A stretch of 64,000 nucleotides of DNA from Amycolatopsis lexingtonensis (lineage in GTDB: Bacteria; Actinomycetota; Actinomycetes; Mycobacteriales; Pseudonocardiaceae). The notes beneath the pieces were generated by a model that was not told the DNA's origin, ran no database searches, and worked only from the letters and a program-made list of their open reading frames with translations. How positions within the stretch are numbered: position 1 is the first letter of the stretch; each line of letters begins with the position of its first letter. The stretch covers positions 9,584,501 through 9,648,500 of the forward strand of contig NZ_JADBEG010000001.1 in NCBI RefSeq assembly GCF_014873755.1, given 5' to 3'. Of this stretch, positions 9,733 through 17,751 are shown piece by piece. The position numbers and the translations under genes were made by a program.

Positions 9733-10865
9733 GACAATCCTTTCGCCGCCACTATGAGGGCCGCGATCTTCGCGGCGGGCCCGGCGAGGTCCCCGAGGAG
9801 TCCGCCGAGCCGCTTGAGCGCCAGCACGAACTTCTGCTTGCCCTCGCGAGTGGTGGCCTCGAGTGCTTCGTCGGCGATGTCGAGCTCGCTGCGGGCGGCC
9901 TGATAAGTGGCGTCGTCGAGCCGGCCAAAGGAGTGTTCTTGGGAGACATCGGCTCGCAGCTCGGCCAGTGCGGTACCGAAGTCGACCGGGCCATCCCCAC
10001 TCGGGGAGTTGTTCTGCTGCACGGTGCTGCCGGTGACGGTGTGGGCCTGGATCCCGATCTGACCGAAACCGATGTTTCGGGCCGTGCCGCTGTCGTTCGA
10101 CTCGGTGGTGTCGTCCATCGCGCTGGGCTCCTGTTCCTTGATCAGATCACGGGCGAGCTGAACGGCGAAGGCGGCCGCGTTCGCCGCCGCCGTGGGTTGC
10201 CACTTCCGGTCTGCTTCGGTGGTCTTGCTGCCATCAGCCGGATCGCTGATCCCGCGCACGATCGCGATGGGTGCGCCGTTCAGGTGGCCGGCCTGTGCCA
10301 CGCCCGCTGCTTCCATCTCGATCGCCAGCGCGTCGTTGAAGTGTTCGCGGATCCAGCGCCGTTCCGCTGACAAGCGTGAGTTGTGGACGACCTCGCCGGC
10401 CGCGATGGCACCGAAATGGACCTCGGTGCCGGGTAAAACGTCCCGGGCCCAGCGGCCCGTCCGCGCCACGTGCTGCGCGAGCTGGCTCAGCTCGTGTGCG
10501 GTCTCCCAGACCCGCGGCCGGGCTTTCAGCCCGTCGTCCTCGCTGGTGGCGCCGTGGTAGGCGTAGACGTGGGTCGCGACCACGACGTCGCCCAGTGGCG
10601 TGTCCCACAACGCCCCGGCGACACCGACGAAGATGAGCGCCACGGGGGAGAAGTGCTGTATCGCGCGCTCGGCGAGGACCGCGGCGGGCTGGGTTCCCTT
10701 GCCGGTGAGGCTGAGCGCGACCCGGCAGGAGGTGCCCCGGATCGTCCCGACCTCGAACCGGGTGCCCCGGCTGTGCTTGAGCACTTCCGTGCCGGTCAGC
10801 CGCGCGTGGACTGCTTTGTATTCTTCGTTCAGGGCGGTGAGCATCACCACCAGGTCGTCGGTCAT
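9729..10865 (-). CDS. MTAN/nucleoside phosphorylase-superfamily protein with C-terminal adaptor motif
   Basis: A 378-residue protein. Residues 1-245 are a 5'-methylthioadenosine/S-adenosylhomocysteine nucleosidase-like domain: MLTALNEEYKAV (catalytic-loop Glu region), ALIFVGVAGAL, IAAGEVVHNS, AIEMEAAGVAQA (ribose-binding E-M-E near 183-185) and VRGISDPAD (general-acid Asp near 208). Residues 267-283 hold the motif Q-I-G-I-Q-A-x-x-V-x-x-S-T-V-x-Q shared with the downstream membrane protein, followed by a helical domain to the end. Housekeeping MTAN enzymes have about 230 residues and no such tail. In conflict systems this superfamily is known as a sensor or effector acting on nucleotides. The start ATG overlaps the Nudix gene stop (ATGA). 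Confidence 0.82.
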   Translation of the reverse strand: MTDDLVVMLTALNEEYKAVHARLTGTEVLKHSRGTRFEVGTIRGTSCRVALSLTGKGTQPAAVLAERAIQHFSPVALIFVGVAGALWDTPLGDVVVATHVYAYHGATSEDDGLKARPRVWETAHELSQLAQHVARTGRWARDVLPGTEVHFGAIAAGEVVHNSRLSAERRWIREHFNDALAIEMEAAGVAQAGHLNGAPIAIVRGISDPADGSKTTEADRKWQPTAAANAAAFAVQLARDLIKEQEPSAMDDTTESNDSGTARNIGFGQIGIQAHTVTGSTVQQNNSPSGDGPVDFGTALAELRADVSQEHSFGRLDDATYQAARSELDIADEALEATTREGKQKFVLALKRLGGLLGDLAGPAAKIAALIVAAKGLS

Positions 10866-11593
10866 GGGTTTCCCTTCGTGGTGGTTGCCGGGATGGGCCG
10901 GACGAGTGGCGGGTACAGCGTGGTCCGGTCGCCGGCCTTGAACAGGCGGGCCGGCCGGCCCCGGCCGACCCGGCGCTCGGCGCCGACGGGCACGATGAAG
11001 TCGTTCACCGCCTGGACCTTCCGGTAGAAGTTCCGCAGATCGAGTTCCACGCCCCACACCGCTTCGTAGACCTGCTGCAGCTCGTTGATGGTGAAGGTGG
11101 TGGCGCAAAACGCGGTGGCGAGCGCGGACGACTCGAGTTTCGAGCGTGCTCGTTCCAGCCCGTCGTCGAGGATGTCCCGGTGGTCGAACGCGAGCTCGGC
11201 GCGTCCGGCGAGGATCTCGGTCACCGGTGTCCACGAAGCTCGCGCCGCGTCGGTGCCCGCGAGCGGCTCCGGAAGACCCGGAGCGATGGCGAGGTAGGCG
11301 ACGGAGACGACCCGCCCCCTGGGGTCGCGGTCGGGGGCGCCGTAGGCACCCAGCTGCTCCAGGTGCAGCCGCGACGCGTCGAGGTCGGCCTCCTCGCGAA
11401 GCTCGCGGTGTGCGGCGGCGAGCACGTCTTCCCGGTCGTGCTCGAGAAAGCCGCCCGGAAGGGCGAGCGAGCCGCGGAAAGGGTCGACTCCTCGTTCGAT
11501 CAAAAGCACGTGCAGGGCCGACTCGCGCAGCGTGAAGATCACCAGGTCGACGGCGAGCAGCACGGGCGGAGGGGTCCAATCTTCGTCTGGCAT
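10862..11593 (-). CDS. NrtR-like Nudix regulator with winged-helix domain
   Basis: A 243-residue protein. Residues 8-140 form a Nudix fold (VLLAVDLVIFTLRESALHVLLIERG, LALPGGFLEHDREDVLAAAHRELREEADL). The Nudix box is imperfect: the first spacing is off by one and its late glycine is aspartate, as in regulators that bind ADP-ribose rather than hydrolyse it. Residues about 160-240 are a winged helix (ALATAFCATTFTINELQQVYEAVWGVELDLRNFYRKVQAV; RRVGRGRPARLFKAG), the architecture of NrtR repressors. It heads the operon, sits directly downstream of a double palindrome and probably autoregulates all three genes in response to an NAD-derived ligand. The ATG at 11593 is chosen because translation from further upstream would cross the operator. 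Confidence 0.85.
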   Translation of the reverse strand: MPDEDWTPPPVLLAVDLVIFTLRESALHVLLIERGVDPFRGSLALPGGFLEHDREDVLAAAHRELREEADLDASRLHLEQLGAYGAPDRDPRGRVVSVAYLAIAPGLPEPLAGTDAARASWTPVTEILAGRAELAFDHRDILDDGLERARSKLESSALATAFCATTFTINELQQVYEAVWGVELDLRNFYRKVQAVNDFIVPVGAERRVGRGRPARLFKAGDRTTLYPPLVRPIPATTTKGNP

Positions 11594-11596
11594 GCG

Positions 11597-11628
11597 ATCG
11601 ACAGTAATTACTGTCATATCGACAGTAA
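11597..11628 (-). promoter_or_regulatory. Double palindromic operator upstream of the Nudix operon
   Basis: GACAGTAATTACTGTC (11600-11615) is a perfect 16-bp palindrome. It overlaps a second inverted repeat, TACTGTC-ATATC-GACAGTA (11609-11627). The 11-mer ATCGACAGTAA occurs directly repeated 21 bp apart, two helical turns. The site begins 4-7 bp upstream of the Nudix ATG. Such symmetry fits two regulator dimers on one DNA face, most simply the Nudix-winged-helix protein itself. The divergent MarR promoter is about 60 bp away. Confidence 0.75.
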
Positions 11629-11690
11629 AGATGCGTTCGGCGTAACGCTGTGTGGCAACCGGAGTCCGGTCCGCACATATAGTTTTGACT

Positions 11691-11719
11691 TTGACTATCT
11701 GGTGCGCCCGCGTTAGGCT
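11691..11719 (+). promoter_or_regulatory. Promoter of the MarR/homogentisate operon
   Basis: TTGACT (11691-11696) and TAGGCT (11714-11719) are 17 bp apart. Transcription would begin about 7 bases later, at the GTG start codon (11727), implying a leaderless mRNA, common in actinobacteria. A second TTGACT at 11685 lies immediately upstream. Confidence 0.6.
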
Positions 11720-11726
11720 GCGCCCT

Positions 11727-12260
11727 GTGCAGGACGTGACCGCCACCGAGCTGGACTTCTGGTCCTTCGTGGCGCTGGCGAACCGGCGGCTGGCGGAGGA
11801 GTACGGCTTCCGGCACCAGCTCGCCACCGAGGTGCTGCTGACCCTCAACCGTGCCTCCGACCTGGTCACCTACGACCTCGAGGCCGCCGTGCACCGGCCG
11901 CGCGGGCGGTCGTGGTCGGCCTTCCGGCTGCTGTTCGTCGTCTGGCTGGCCGGCCCGCTGGAGCCGAAGAGCGCCGCGCGGCTGACCGGGATGAGCCGGG
12001 CGGCCGTGTCGAACCTGGCCAAGGTGCTGGTCGCGGACGGCCTGCTCGACCGCACCCCGGACGAGCATGACGGCCGCTCGGTCCGGCTCTCGCTGACCGC
12101 GGCGGGGCACGACGAGATGGTTTCGGTGTTCCAGGAGCACAACGAGCGCGAATTCGGCTGGACGGACGCGCTCACCGAGACCGAACAGCGCATCCTCGTG
12201 ATGCTGCTGGGCAAGCTGATCACCAGCCGCGCGGGGATCGACACGCGCAGCCGCAGTTAG
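11727..12260 (+). CDS. MarR family transcriptional regulator
   Basis: A 177-residue winged-helix regulator. The core reads SWSAFRLLFVVWLAGPLEPKSAARLTGMSRAAVSNLAKVLVADGLLDRTPDEHDGRSVRLSLTAAGHDEM, with recognition helix M-S-R-A-A-V-S-N-L and the R-x-P-D-E-H-D-G-R-S wing of MarR proteins. The GTG at 11727 fits a leaderless transcript. It lies 35 bp upstream of homogentisate dioxygenase on the same strand. It probably represses the tyrosine/homogentisate degradation genes and responds to a pathway aromatic acid. Confidence 0.85.
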   Translation: MQDVTATELDFWSFVALANRRLAEEYGFRHQLATEVLLTLNRASDLVTYDLEAAVHRPRGRSWSAFRLLFVVWLAGPLEPKSAARLTGMSRAAVSNLAKVLVADGLLDRTPDEHDGRSVRLSLTAAGHDEMVSVFQEHNEREFGWTDALTETEQRILVMLLGKLITSRAGIDTRSRS

Positions 12261-12276
12261 TAAATATGTGAACTAA
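12257..12276 (+). promoter_or_regulatory. Possible MarR operator before the dioxygenase gene
   Basis: TTAGT (12257-12261) and ACTAA (12272-12276) form an inverted repeat with a 10-bp spacer in a short AT-rich gap between the regulator stop and the dioxygenase start. The half-sites are short, so chance is not excluded. Confidence 0.3.
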
Positions 12277-12295
12277 ATCGGCCGAGGAGGCGACC

Positions 12296-13492
12296 ATGGG
12301 GTACTACCGCCGTGCGGGCACCATCCCGCCGAAGCGCCATACGCAGCACCGCACGCCGGAGGGCGGGCTCTACTACGAGGAGCTGATGGGCGAGGAGGGG
12401 TTCTCGTCGGACTCGTCGTTGCTCTACCACCGCGGGGTGCCGTCGGCGATCGTCGACGCGACGCCGTGGGAGCTGCCGGACCAGTCGCTGACCGAGAACC
12501 GGCCGCTTATCCCGCGGCACCTGAAGCTGCACGAGCTTTTCCCCGGTCAGGATTGGAAAAGCGCCGACGTCGTGACCGGGCGGCGGCTGGTGCTGGGCAA
12601 CGGCGACGTGCGGATCTCCTACGTCGCGGCGGGGGAGACGTCGCCGTTGTACCGCAACGCCGTCGGCGACGAATGCGTGTACGTCGAGTCCGGTGAAGCG
12701 CGGGTCGAGACGGTGTTCGGTGTGCTGGAGGCGCGTCAGGGCGACTACGTGATCCTGCCGCGCGCGACCACGCACCGCTGGGTCCCGACCGGGGACGAGC
12801 CGTTGCGCGCGTACGTCGTCGAGGCGAATTCGCACATCACGCCGCCGAAGCGGTACCTGTCGAAGTTCGGGCAGCTGCTGGAGCATGCGCCGTACTGCGA
12901 GCGCGACCTGCACGGGCCCGAGGAGCCGTTGCTGGCCGAGGGCGAGGACGTCGAGGTGCTGGTGAAGCACCGCGGCTCGCGAGGCATCACCGGGACCCGG
13001 TACGTCTACCCCACGCACCCGTTCGACGTCGTCGGCTGGGACGGGTTCCTGTACCCGTACACGTTCAACATCGCCGATTTCGAGCCGATCACCGGCCGGG
13101 TGCACCAGCCGCCGCCGGTGCACCAGGTGTTCGAGGGGTACAACTTCGTCATCTGCAACTTCGTGCCGCGCAAGGTCGACTACCACCCGCTGGCGGTGCC
13201 GGTGCCGTACTACCACTCCAATGTGGACTCCGACGAGGTGATGTTCTACTGCGGCGGGAACTACGAGGCACGCAAGGGATCCGGCATCGGGCAGGGGTCG
13301 ATCAGCCTGCACCCGGGTGGCCACAGCCACGGCCCGCAGCCCGGTGCGGTCGAGCGGTCGATCGGCGCGGAGTTCTTCGACGAGCTGGCTGTCATGGTCG
13401 ACACGTTCCGCCCGCTGGAACTCGGCGAGGGCGGGCTGGCGAGCGAGGACCCGGGCTACGCGTGGACGTGGTCGGGACGGGGGCCGTCTTGA
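12296..13492 (+). CDS. hmgA: Homogentisate 1,2-dioxygenase
   Basis: A 398-residue non-heme iron(II) dioxygenase that opens the ring of homogentisate to maleylacetoacetate in tyrosine catabolism. Family features include the N-terminal cupin half (GDECVYVESGEARVETVFGVLEARQGDYVILPRATTHRW) and the metal-site C-terminal half (YYHSNVDSDEVMFYCGGNYEARKGSGIGQGSISLHPGGHSHGPQPGAVERSIG). GGCCGAGGAGGCGACC gives a strong ribosome-binding site before ATG 12296. The next gene begins at a TTG overlapping the stop, so it is translationally coupled to the rest of the operon. Confidence 0.93.
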   Translation: MGYYRRAGTIPPKRHTQHRTPEGGLYYEELMGEEGFSSDSSLLYHRGVPSAIVDATPWELPDQSLTENRPLIPRHLKLHELFPGQDWKSADVVTGRRLVLGNGDVRISYVAAGETSPLYRNAVGDECVYVESGEARVETVFGVLEARQGDYVILPRATTHRWVPTGDEPLRAYVVEANSHITPPKRYLSKFGQLLEHAPYCERDLHGPEEPLLAEGEDVEVLVKHRGSRGITGTRYVYPTHPFDVVGWDGFLYPYTFNIADFEPITGRVHQPPPVHQVFEGYNFVICNFVPRKVDYHPLAVPVPYYHSNVDSDEVMFYCGGNYEARKGSGIGQGSISLHPGGHSHGPQPGAVERSIGAEFFDELAVMVDTFRPLELGEGGLASEDPGYAWTWSGRGPS

Positions 13493-14289
13493 TTCCCGCG
13501 CTGTTCACCGGTTTGTGCGACGACGCCGCCGTGTTCCCGCCCGGCCTGGCGCCGCTGCCCGACGCCGTCGCCGCGCACGACGGGTACTCGGCGGCCTGGT
13601 ACACCGACCTGGTCGGGCCGCTGGTGGTCGCCGCCCCGGCGCTCGGCGAGCTGGCCGGCGTGCTCGGTGCCCGCGAGACGCCGTTGCCGCTCGCGGTGAC
13701 GCTGCCGGGCGGTCCCGCGCAGCTGCCCGGCGTGCTGGCCGCGGTCCCGCGGCTGCCCGTCGACCTGCAGGCCCTCGAAATCGCGGTGCCGGACGGCATG
13801 GGACCGGACGAGGTGCTCGACGAGGTGTCCGCCGCGACCGCGCCGGTGTACGTCGAGATCCCGCGCGACGAGCGGCGCGGGCCGCTGCTGCGGGCGCTCG
13901 CGGGCACCGGTCACCGGGCGAAGTTCCGGACCGGCGGCGTGCGCGCCGAGCTCTACCCCGACGAGGCCGAGCTGGCGGGCGCGATCCGGGCCGCCGTCGC
14001 CGCCGGCGTCCCGTTCAAGGCGACGGCCGGCCTGCACCACGCCCTGCGCAACACCGACCCGGACACCGGCTTCGAGCAGCACGGCTTCCTCAACCTGCTG
14101 CTCGCGGCTGCGGACCCGGACCGCGCGGAGGCCCTCCTCGCCGAGCGCGACGGCCCGGCGGTCGCGGCGCTCGTGCGCGACCTGCCCGCCGGCGTCCGCG
14201 CGCGGTTCACGTCGTTCGGCACGTGCAGCATCACCGACCCCCTGACCGAACTGGCCGAGCTCGGCCTGCTGCCCCGAGGAGAGGCATGA
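13489..14289 (+). CDS. Conserved hypothetical protein between hmgA and fahA
   Basis: About 266 residues from a TTG that overlaps the hmgA stop (TTGA); an in-frame GTG at 13462 would add nine residues but lie inside hmgA. I do not recognise a named family. Notable segments are C-D-D-A-A-V-F-P-P-G near the N terminus, a central VYVEIPRDERRGPLLRALAGTGHRAKFRTGG, and GVPFKATAGLHHALRN, which resembles a TIM-barrel phosphate- or metal-binding strand. The position between dioxygenase and fumarylacetoacetase, with overlaps on both sides, suggests a role in the same route, possibly the maleylacetoacetate isomerisation step for which no enzyme is visible here. That assignment is only contextual. Confidence 0.75.
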   Translation: MIPALFTGLCDDAAVFPPGLAPLPDAVAAHDGYSAAWYTDLVGPLVVAAPALGELAGVLGARETPLPLAVTLPGGPAQLPGVLAAVPRLPVDLQALEIAVPDGMGPDEVLDEVSAATAPVYVEIPRDERRGPLLRALAGTGHRAKFRTGGVRAELYPDEAELAGAIRAAVAAGVPFKATAGLHHALRNTDPDTGFEQHGFLNLLLAAADPDRAEALLAERDGPAVAALVRDLPAGVRARFTSFGTCSITDPLTELAELGLLPRGEA

Positions 14290-15458
14290 CCACGATCGAG
14301 ATCCCGGCGGACTCCCCGTTCGGGACCGACAACCTGCCCTACGGCGTGTTCTCGCCCGCCGGCGGCGCGCCGCGCGTCGGCGTCCGCGTCGGCGACTCCG
14401 TGCTCGACCTGGCCCGCGCGCTGGGCGACGACGTGTTCGCGGCGCCGACGCTGAACCCGTTCATGGCGCAGGGCTACGACCGCTGGGTGGCGGTCCGTTC
14501 GCAGCTGACCTCGCTCGTGACCGGCGAGGTCCCGGACGACGCCGTGCACGCGCTCGCCGACGTCACCCTGCACCTGCCGATCGAGGTCGCGGACTACGTC
14601 GACTTCTACGCGTCGGAACACCACGCGTCGAACGTCGGCCGGCTGTTCCGGCCGGACGCGGAACCGCTGCTGCCCAACTGGAAGCACCTCCCGGTCGGCT
14701 ACCACGGCCGCTCGGGCACGGTCCTGGTCTCGGGCACGGACATCGTCCGCCCCAGCGGCCAGCGCAAAGCCGACCCGGCGCCGGTGTTCGGCCCGAGCAC
14801 GCGCCTGGACATCGAAGCCGAGCTGGGTTTCGTGGTCGGCACGGGCACCCCGCTGAACACCCCGATCCCCCCGGACGACTTCGCCCGCCACGTCTTCGGC
14901 GCGGTGCTGCTCAACGACTGGTCCGCCCGCGACATCCAGGCCTGGGAGTACGTGCCGCTGGGCCCGAACCTCGGCAAGAGCTTCGCGACGTCGATTTCGG
15001 CGTGGGTCGTCCCGCTCCTGGCCTTGGAAGCCGCGCGCGTCCCGCTGCCCGGCCAGGCCCCGGAGCCGCTGCCGTACCTGCGGGAGAGCCAGCCGTGGGG
15101 CCTCGACGTCGAGCTGGTCGTCGAGTGGAACGGCGAGGAGGTCAGCCGCCCGCCCTACCGCGAGATGTACTGGTCGCCGGCCCAGATGCTGGCCCACCTG
15201 ACGGTGAACGGCGCTTCCGCCCGCACTGGTGACCTGTACGGGTCGGGGACGATCTCGGGCCCGGAGAAGCACCAGCGCGGCGCGTTCCTGGAGCTGAGCT
15301 GGGGCGGTGCCGAGCCGCTGACGGTCAAGGGCGAGCAGCGCTCGTTCCTGCTGGACGGCGACGAAGTGGTGATCACGGCCACGGCTCCGGGCGCGAGCGG
15401 CGGCCGCATCGCGTTCGGCGAGGTCCGGGGCCGCATCCTCCCGGCGGGGCTCAGCTAG
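14286..15458 (+). CDS. fahA: Fumarylacetoacetase
   Basis: A 390-residue FAH-family hydrolase that splits fumarylacetoacetate into fumarate and acetoacetate, the last step of tyrosine catabolism. Visible motifs are the N-terminal SH3-like domain (PYGVFSPAGGAPRVGVRVGD) and the catalytic domain with VDFYASEHHASNVGRLFR, LPVGYHGRSGTVLVSGTDIVRP, DIEAELGFVVG, VLLNDWSARDIQAWEYVPLGPNLGKSFATSISAWVVPL and GDLYGSGTISGP. These include the Mg-binding acidic residues. The ATG overlaps the previous stop (ATGA). It is the last gene of the MarR-hmgA operon. Confidence 0.94.
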   Translation: MTTIEIPADSPFGTDNLPYGVFSPAGGAPRVGVRVGDSVLDLARALGDDVFAAPTLNPFMAQGYDRWVAVRSQLTSLVTGEVPDDAVHALADVTLHLPIEVADYVDFYASEHHASNVGRLFRPDAEPLLPNWKHLPVGYHGRSGTVLVSGTDIVRPSGQRKADPAPVFGPSTRLDIEAELGFVVGTGTPLNTPIPPDDFARHVFGAVLLNDWSARDIQAWEYVPLGPNLGKSFATSISAWVVPLLALEAARVPLPGQAPEPLPYLRESQPWGLDVELVVEWNGEEVSRPPYREMYWSPAQMLAHLTVNGASARTGDLYGSGTISGPEKHQRGAFLELSWGGAEPLTVKGEQRSFLLDGDEVVITATAPGASGGRIAFGEVRGRILPAGLS

Positions 15459-15651
15459 GCGGGAGGACGCGGGCGATCACCTCGCTCATCAGCTCGACGG
15501 TGCACGTTCGCGCGGTTTCCGCGGTCAGGAACCGCAAGTGCCCGTAGGCGGAGCCGAGCCAGCTCCCGCGGGGTGACTGCGCCCGCCGGTCGAACCGGAT
15601 GGCGACGGTCCGGCCGGCATCGGCCCCGGTCGCTGCCCGGCGACCGGCGGC
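15459..15651 (-). other. Intergenic stretch with possible coding remnant
   Basis: Between fahA and the GH43-like gene, the minus strand has an open frame reading ...TVAIRFDRRAQSPRGSWLGS and AYGHLRFLTAETARTCTVEL, ending inside fahA. It looks protein-like but has no start codon in frame and is preceded by a TGA near 15655. It may be the broken 3' end of a lost gene. I cannot name a family. Confidence 0.3.
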
Positions 15652-16692
15652 TCATTCGAAGAACTTGAGGCTCCACCCGGTGTCGGTGGTCGCGCCGGGG
15701 ACGTTGGCCCGCCGGTACGTCGTCGATCCCCACCAGCAGAACGTTCCCGTGTACCAGAACCGGTTGGCCCACGAATACGGCGTGCCCTTCGCGACCGCGT
15801 GGAACATCAGCGGGAACTTCGGCCCGGCGGGCGGGCTGGTCGCGATGTCGCCGTTCAGCAGGACAAAACTGTTGTGCCCCGGTCCGTTGACGTAGAGCGT
15901 CGGGTCCCAGCCGGTCATCATCGTGGTGCGGTTCGAGCCGAAGAGGCAGCCGTTGGACTTGTACCAGTCCCACACGTAGGTCGGGTCGCCGCCCGCGCGC
16001 AGGCGTAGCTCGGCGATGCAGTACTGGTCGCTCCAGCTGCCGTTGGCCGAATAGACGATGTGCAGCTGGCCGTTCGGGTCCTTGATCGCTTCCGGTGCTT
16101 CGTTGATGTACGGGTTCCCGACGACCCGTTCCCAGCTTTCCCGCGGCTGGGAAATGACGTACCGCGCCCCCGTCGGCGTCGTCGGGCTGCTCATTCTGGC
16201 GATATAGAGGTTCTGCTCGACGTTCGTGTCGCCGGCCCAGCCCGACCAGACGAACCACCGCTGGCCGCCGAAGGTGAACAGGGTGCCGTCGATGGCCCAC
16301 TTGCCGTCGGGGAGCGCGAGCTGGGTCTCTGTCGTGTAGCCGCTGTCGGCGACGGCCGAGCTGATCACGTAAATCCGGTGCGCCGCACCGGTTCCGGCGG
16401 TGAAGTAGACGTAGAACCGGCCGCCGTCGGTGACGATCTCCGGGGCCCACACCTCGCCGAGGCCGCGGGTGTCCGACCAGATCCGCCGCGCGGTGGCCGT
16501 GGCCAGGCCGTCGGGGGACGCGGCCTGGCGCACCACGATCCCGCCGCCGGACGACTGGACGGCGACGTAGGTGGAGCCGATCCGCAGCACGCTGGGATCG
16601 GCCGCGCGCAGGGCGGTCTGCCCGGCCTCCGCGGTCCCGGAGGTCACGGCGGCGAACAGGGCGAGCACGAGAACGAGGCGGCGGAACACCAT
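15652..16692 (-). CDS. Secreted GH43-like glycosidase (arabinanase/arabinofuranosidase type)
   Basis: About 346 residues with a Sec signal peptide (MVFRRLVLVLALFAAVTSGTAEA). The mature part resembles five-bladed beta-propeller family 43/62-type enzymes: ALRAADPSVLRIGSTYVAVQSS (first-blade Asp), GLGEVWAPEIVTDGGRFYVYFTAG, DGKWAIDGTLFTFGGQRWFVWSGW and GNPYINEAPEAIKDPNGQLHIVYSANGSW (N-E-A-P-E, likely catalytic Glu). It probably removes arabinose from plant polysaccharides. The start is set at M-V-F-R-R because the signal peptide begins there; an ATG eight codons upstream is possible. It appears monocistronic. Confidence 0.75.
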   Translation of the reverse strand: MVFRRLVLVLALFAAVTSGTAEAGQTALRAADPSVLRIGSTYVAVQSSGGGIVVRQAASPDGLATATARRIWSDTRGLGEVWAPEIVTDGGRFYVYFTAGTGAAHRIYVISSAVADSGYTTETQLALPDGKWAIDGTLFTFGGQRWFVWSGWAGDTNVEQNLYIARMSSPTTPTGARYVISQPRESWERVVGNPYINEAPEAIKDPNGQLHIVYSANGSWSDQYCIAELRLRAGGDPTYVWDWYKSNGCLFGSNRTTMMTGWDPTLYVNGPGHNSFVLLNGDIATSPPAGPKFPLMFHAVAKGTPYSWANRFWYTGTFCWWGSTTYRRANVPGATTDTGWSLKFFE

Positions 16693-16806
16693 GACCACAT
16701 CCCTGGGTCGATCCACGGGGGAACCGACAGCAGGATCACCTGTGATCGGGTGTGGCCGGTAGAGCTTGCTCGATCAAGCCGGGCAAAATTGGTCTGAACC
16801 GGTGAG

Positions 16807-17217
16807 TCAGCAGTAGACGTTTCCGCAGACGGCGATGATGAACGCGGTGGCGGAAAGCGTTTCCGTGGCGCTGCCCTGGGTGAGCGTGACCGAGACGGTC
16901 ACCGTGTCGTCGCCGGTCAGCCCGTCGACCCGGCAGCCGGCGGTCGTGGTGCAGAGCCCGGGCGCGGTCTGGTAGCCGGCGGGGACGTGCCAGGTGTACG
17001 TCGTGCCCGCGGGCGCCCCGCCGACGGCGAACCCGGCCGAGTACGGGCCCTGGTACTTGGCGCTGTTGCGGCAGTTCCCGTTGTAGGACCCGACTGGCCC
17101 CGGCGAGATCTGGCACCCGTAGGTCTCGCCCCCGAGCGCCGCGGCCGGCCCGGCGGTCACCACGCCCATTCCCGCCGCCAGCACGATCGTCGAGACCAGA
17201 GCGGGAATCTTGCGCAT
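16807..17217 (-). CDS. Small secreted cysteine-containing protein
   Basis: A 136-residue protein with a clear Sec signal peptide (MRKIPALVSTIVLAAGMGVVTAGPAAALG). The mature ~107 residues are rich in Thr/Gly/Val and contain six cysteines (YGCQI, GNCRN, GLCTTTAGC, AVCGNVYC), suggesting disulfide-bonded beta structure. It ends in a Cys-terminal C-G-N-V-Y-C. No family is recognised. It stands alone, with the repeat-rich region upstream of its start. Confidence 0.75.
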   Translation of the reverse strand: MRKIPALVSTIVLAAGMGVVTAGPAAALGGETYGCQISPGPVGSYNGNCRNSAKYQGPYSAGFAVGGAPAGTTYTWHVPAGYQTAPGLCTTTAGCRVDGLTGDDTVTVSVTLTQGSATETLSATAFIIAVCGNVYC

Positions 17218-17367
17218 GGCATTACCTCCGTGACGGGGTGCTCCCTCAGTGCGACGACCGACGATACCCAGCCCGATCCGGCCGCAGGTAGCACCGGACG
17301 AGTGCGGGGAATTCCGCCGCCACCCGCCCGGGCGGGCGTTGCGCCGTGATCGGGGGGCGGGAGATCG

Positions 17368-17696
17368 TGAACGACCCTTTCATCGCGTCCAGCGACAGGG
17401 CCCCGGCAAAGTCGGATCAGCACGGCCGATCCGGCTGCCCGCACGTCATGAACGGGTCGTTCACCTCACCAGACGACCTGAACGAGTCGTTCACGACATC
17501 ACGGCCGGGATCCCGGCAAAGTCACGCGGCCGGGCCACCCTGCCGCCGGTGACCCGCTCGCTCCACGTCTTGAATGACTCATTCAGGTCTTCGGAGGTCC
17601 TGAATGACTCATTCAAGACGCTGGCGCACCGCTGCAGGCTGCACCGACGCGATTTTGCCGGAGCCATCGCGTCCAGCGAGGTGAACGACTCGTTCA
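17368..17696. repeat. Cluster of TGAAyGAsTCrTTCA palindromes
   Basis: Six 15-bp near-perfect palindromes fill this gene-free stretch: TGAACGACCCTTTCA (17368), TGAACGGGTCGTTCA (17449), TGAACGAGTCGTTCA (17479), TGAATGACTCATTCA (17571 and 17601) and TGAACGACTCGTTCA (17682). The phrase CATCGCGTCCAGCGA recurs beside the first and last. Short open frames through them (LNESF-like repeats) are by-products of the repeat. The gap 17218-17751 holds nothing else that I can identify. Confidence 0.85.
17566..17620. repeat. 55-bp palindromic element, copy 1
   Basis: Two 22-bp arms beginning CGTCTTGAATGACTCATTC and ending in its complement flank an 11-base loop (TCTTCGGAGGT). One base breaks perfect symmetry. 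The same element lies at 43176-43230 with a single difference, which marks it as a dispersed family. Confidence 0.85.
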
Positions 17697-17751
17697 TGAC
17701 GTCCCGGACGGGTTTCGGCGAGTCACGTGGCTTCCGCCGCCGCGGCGGGGT

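Noticed and set aside
17368..17696. Short frames encoding repeated LNESFKT-like peptides as a RiPP or toxin precursor
   Set aside because: The repeats arise from the DNA palindromes, occur in several frames and on both strands, and lack starts with ribosome-binding sites.
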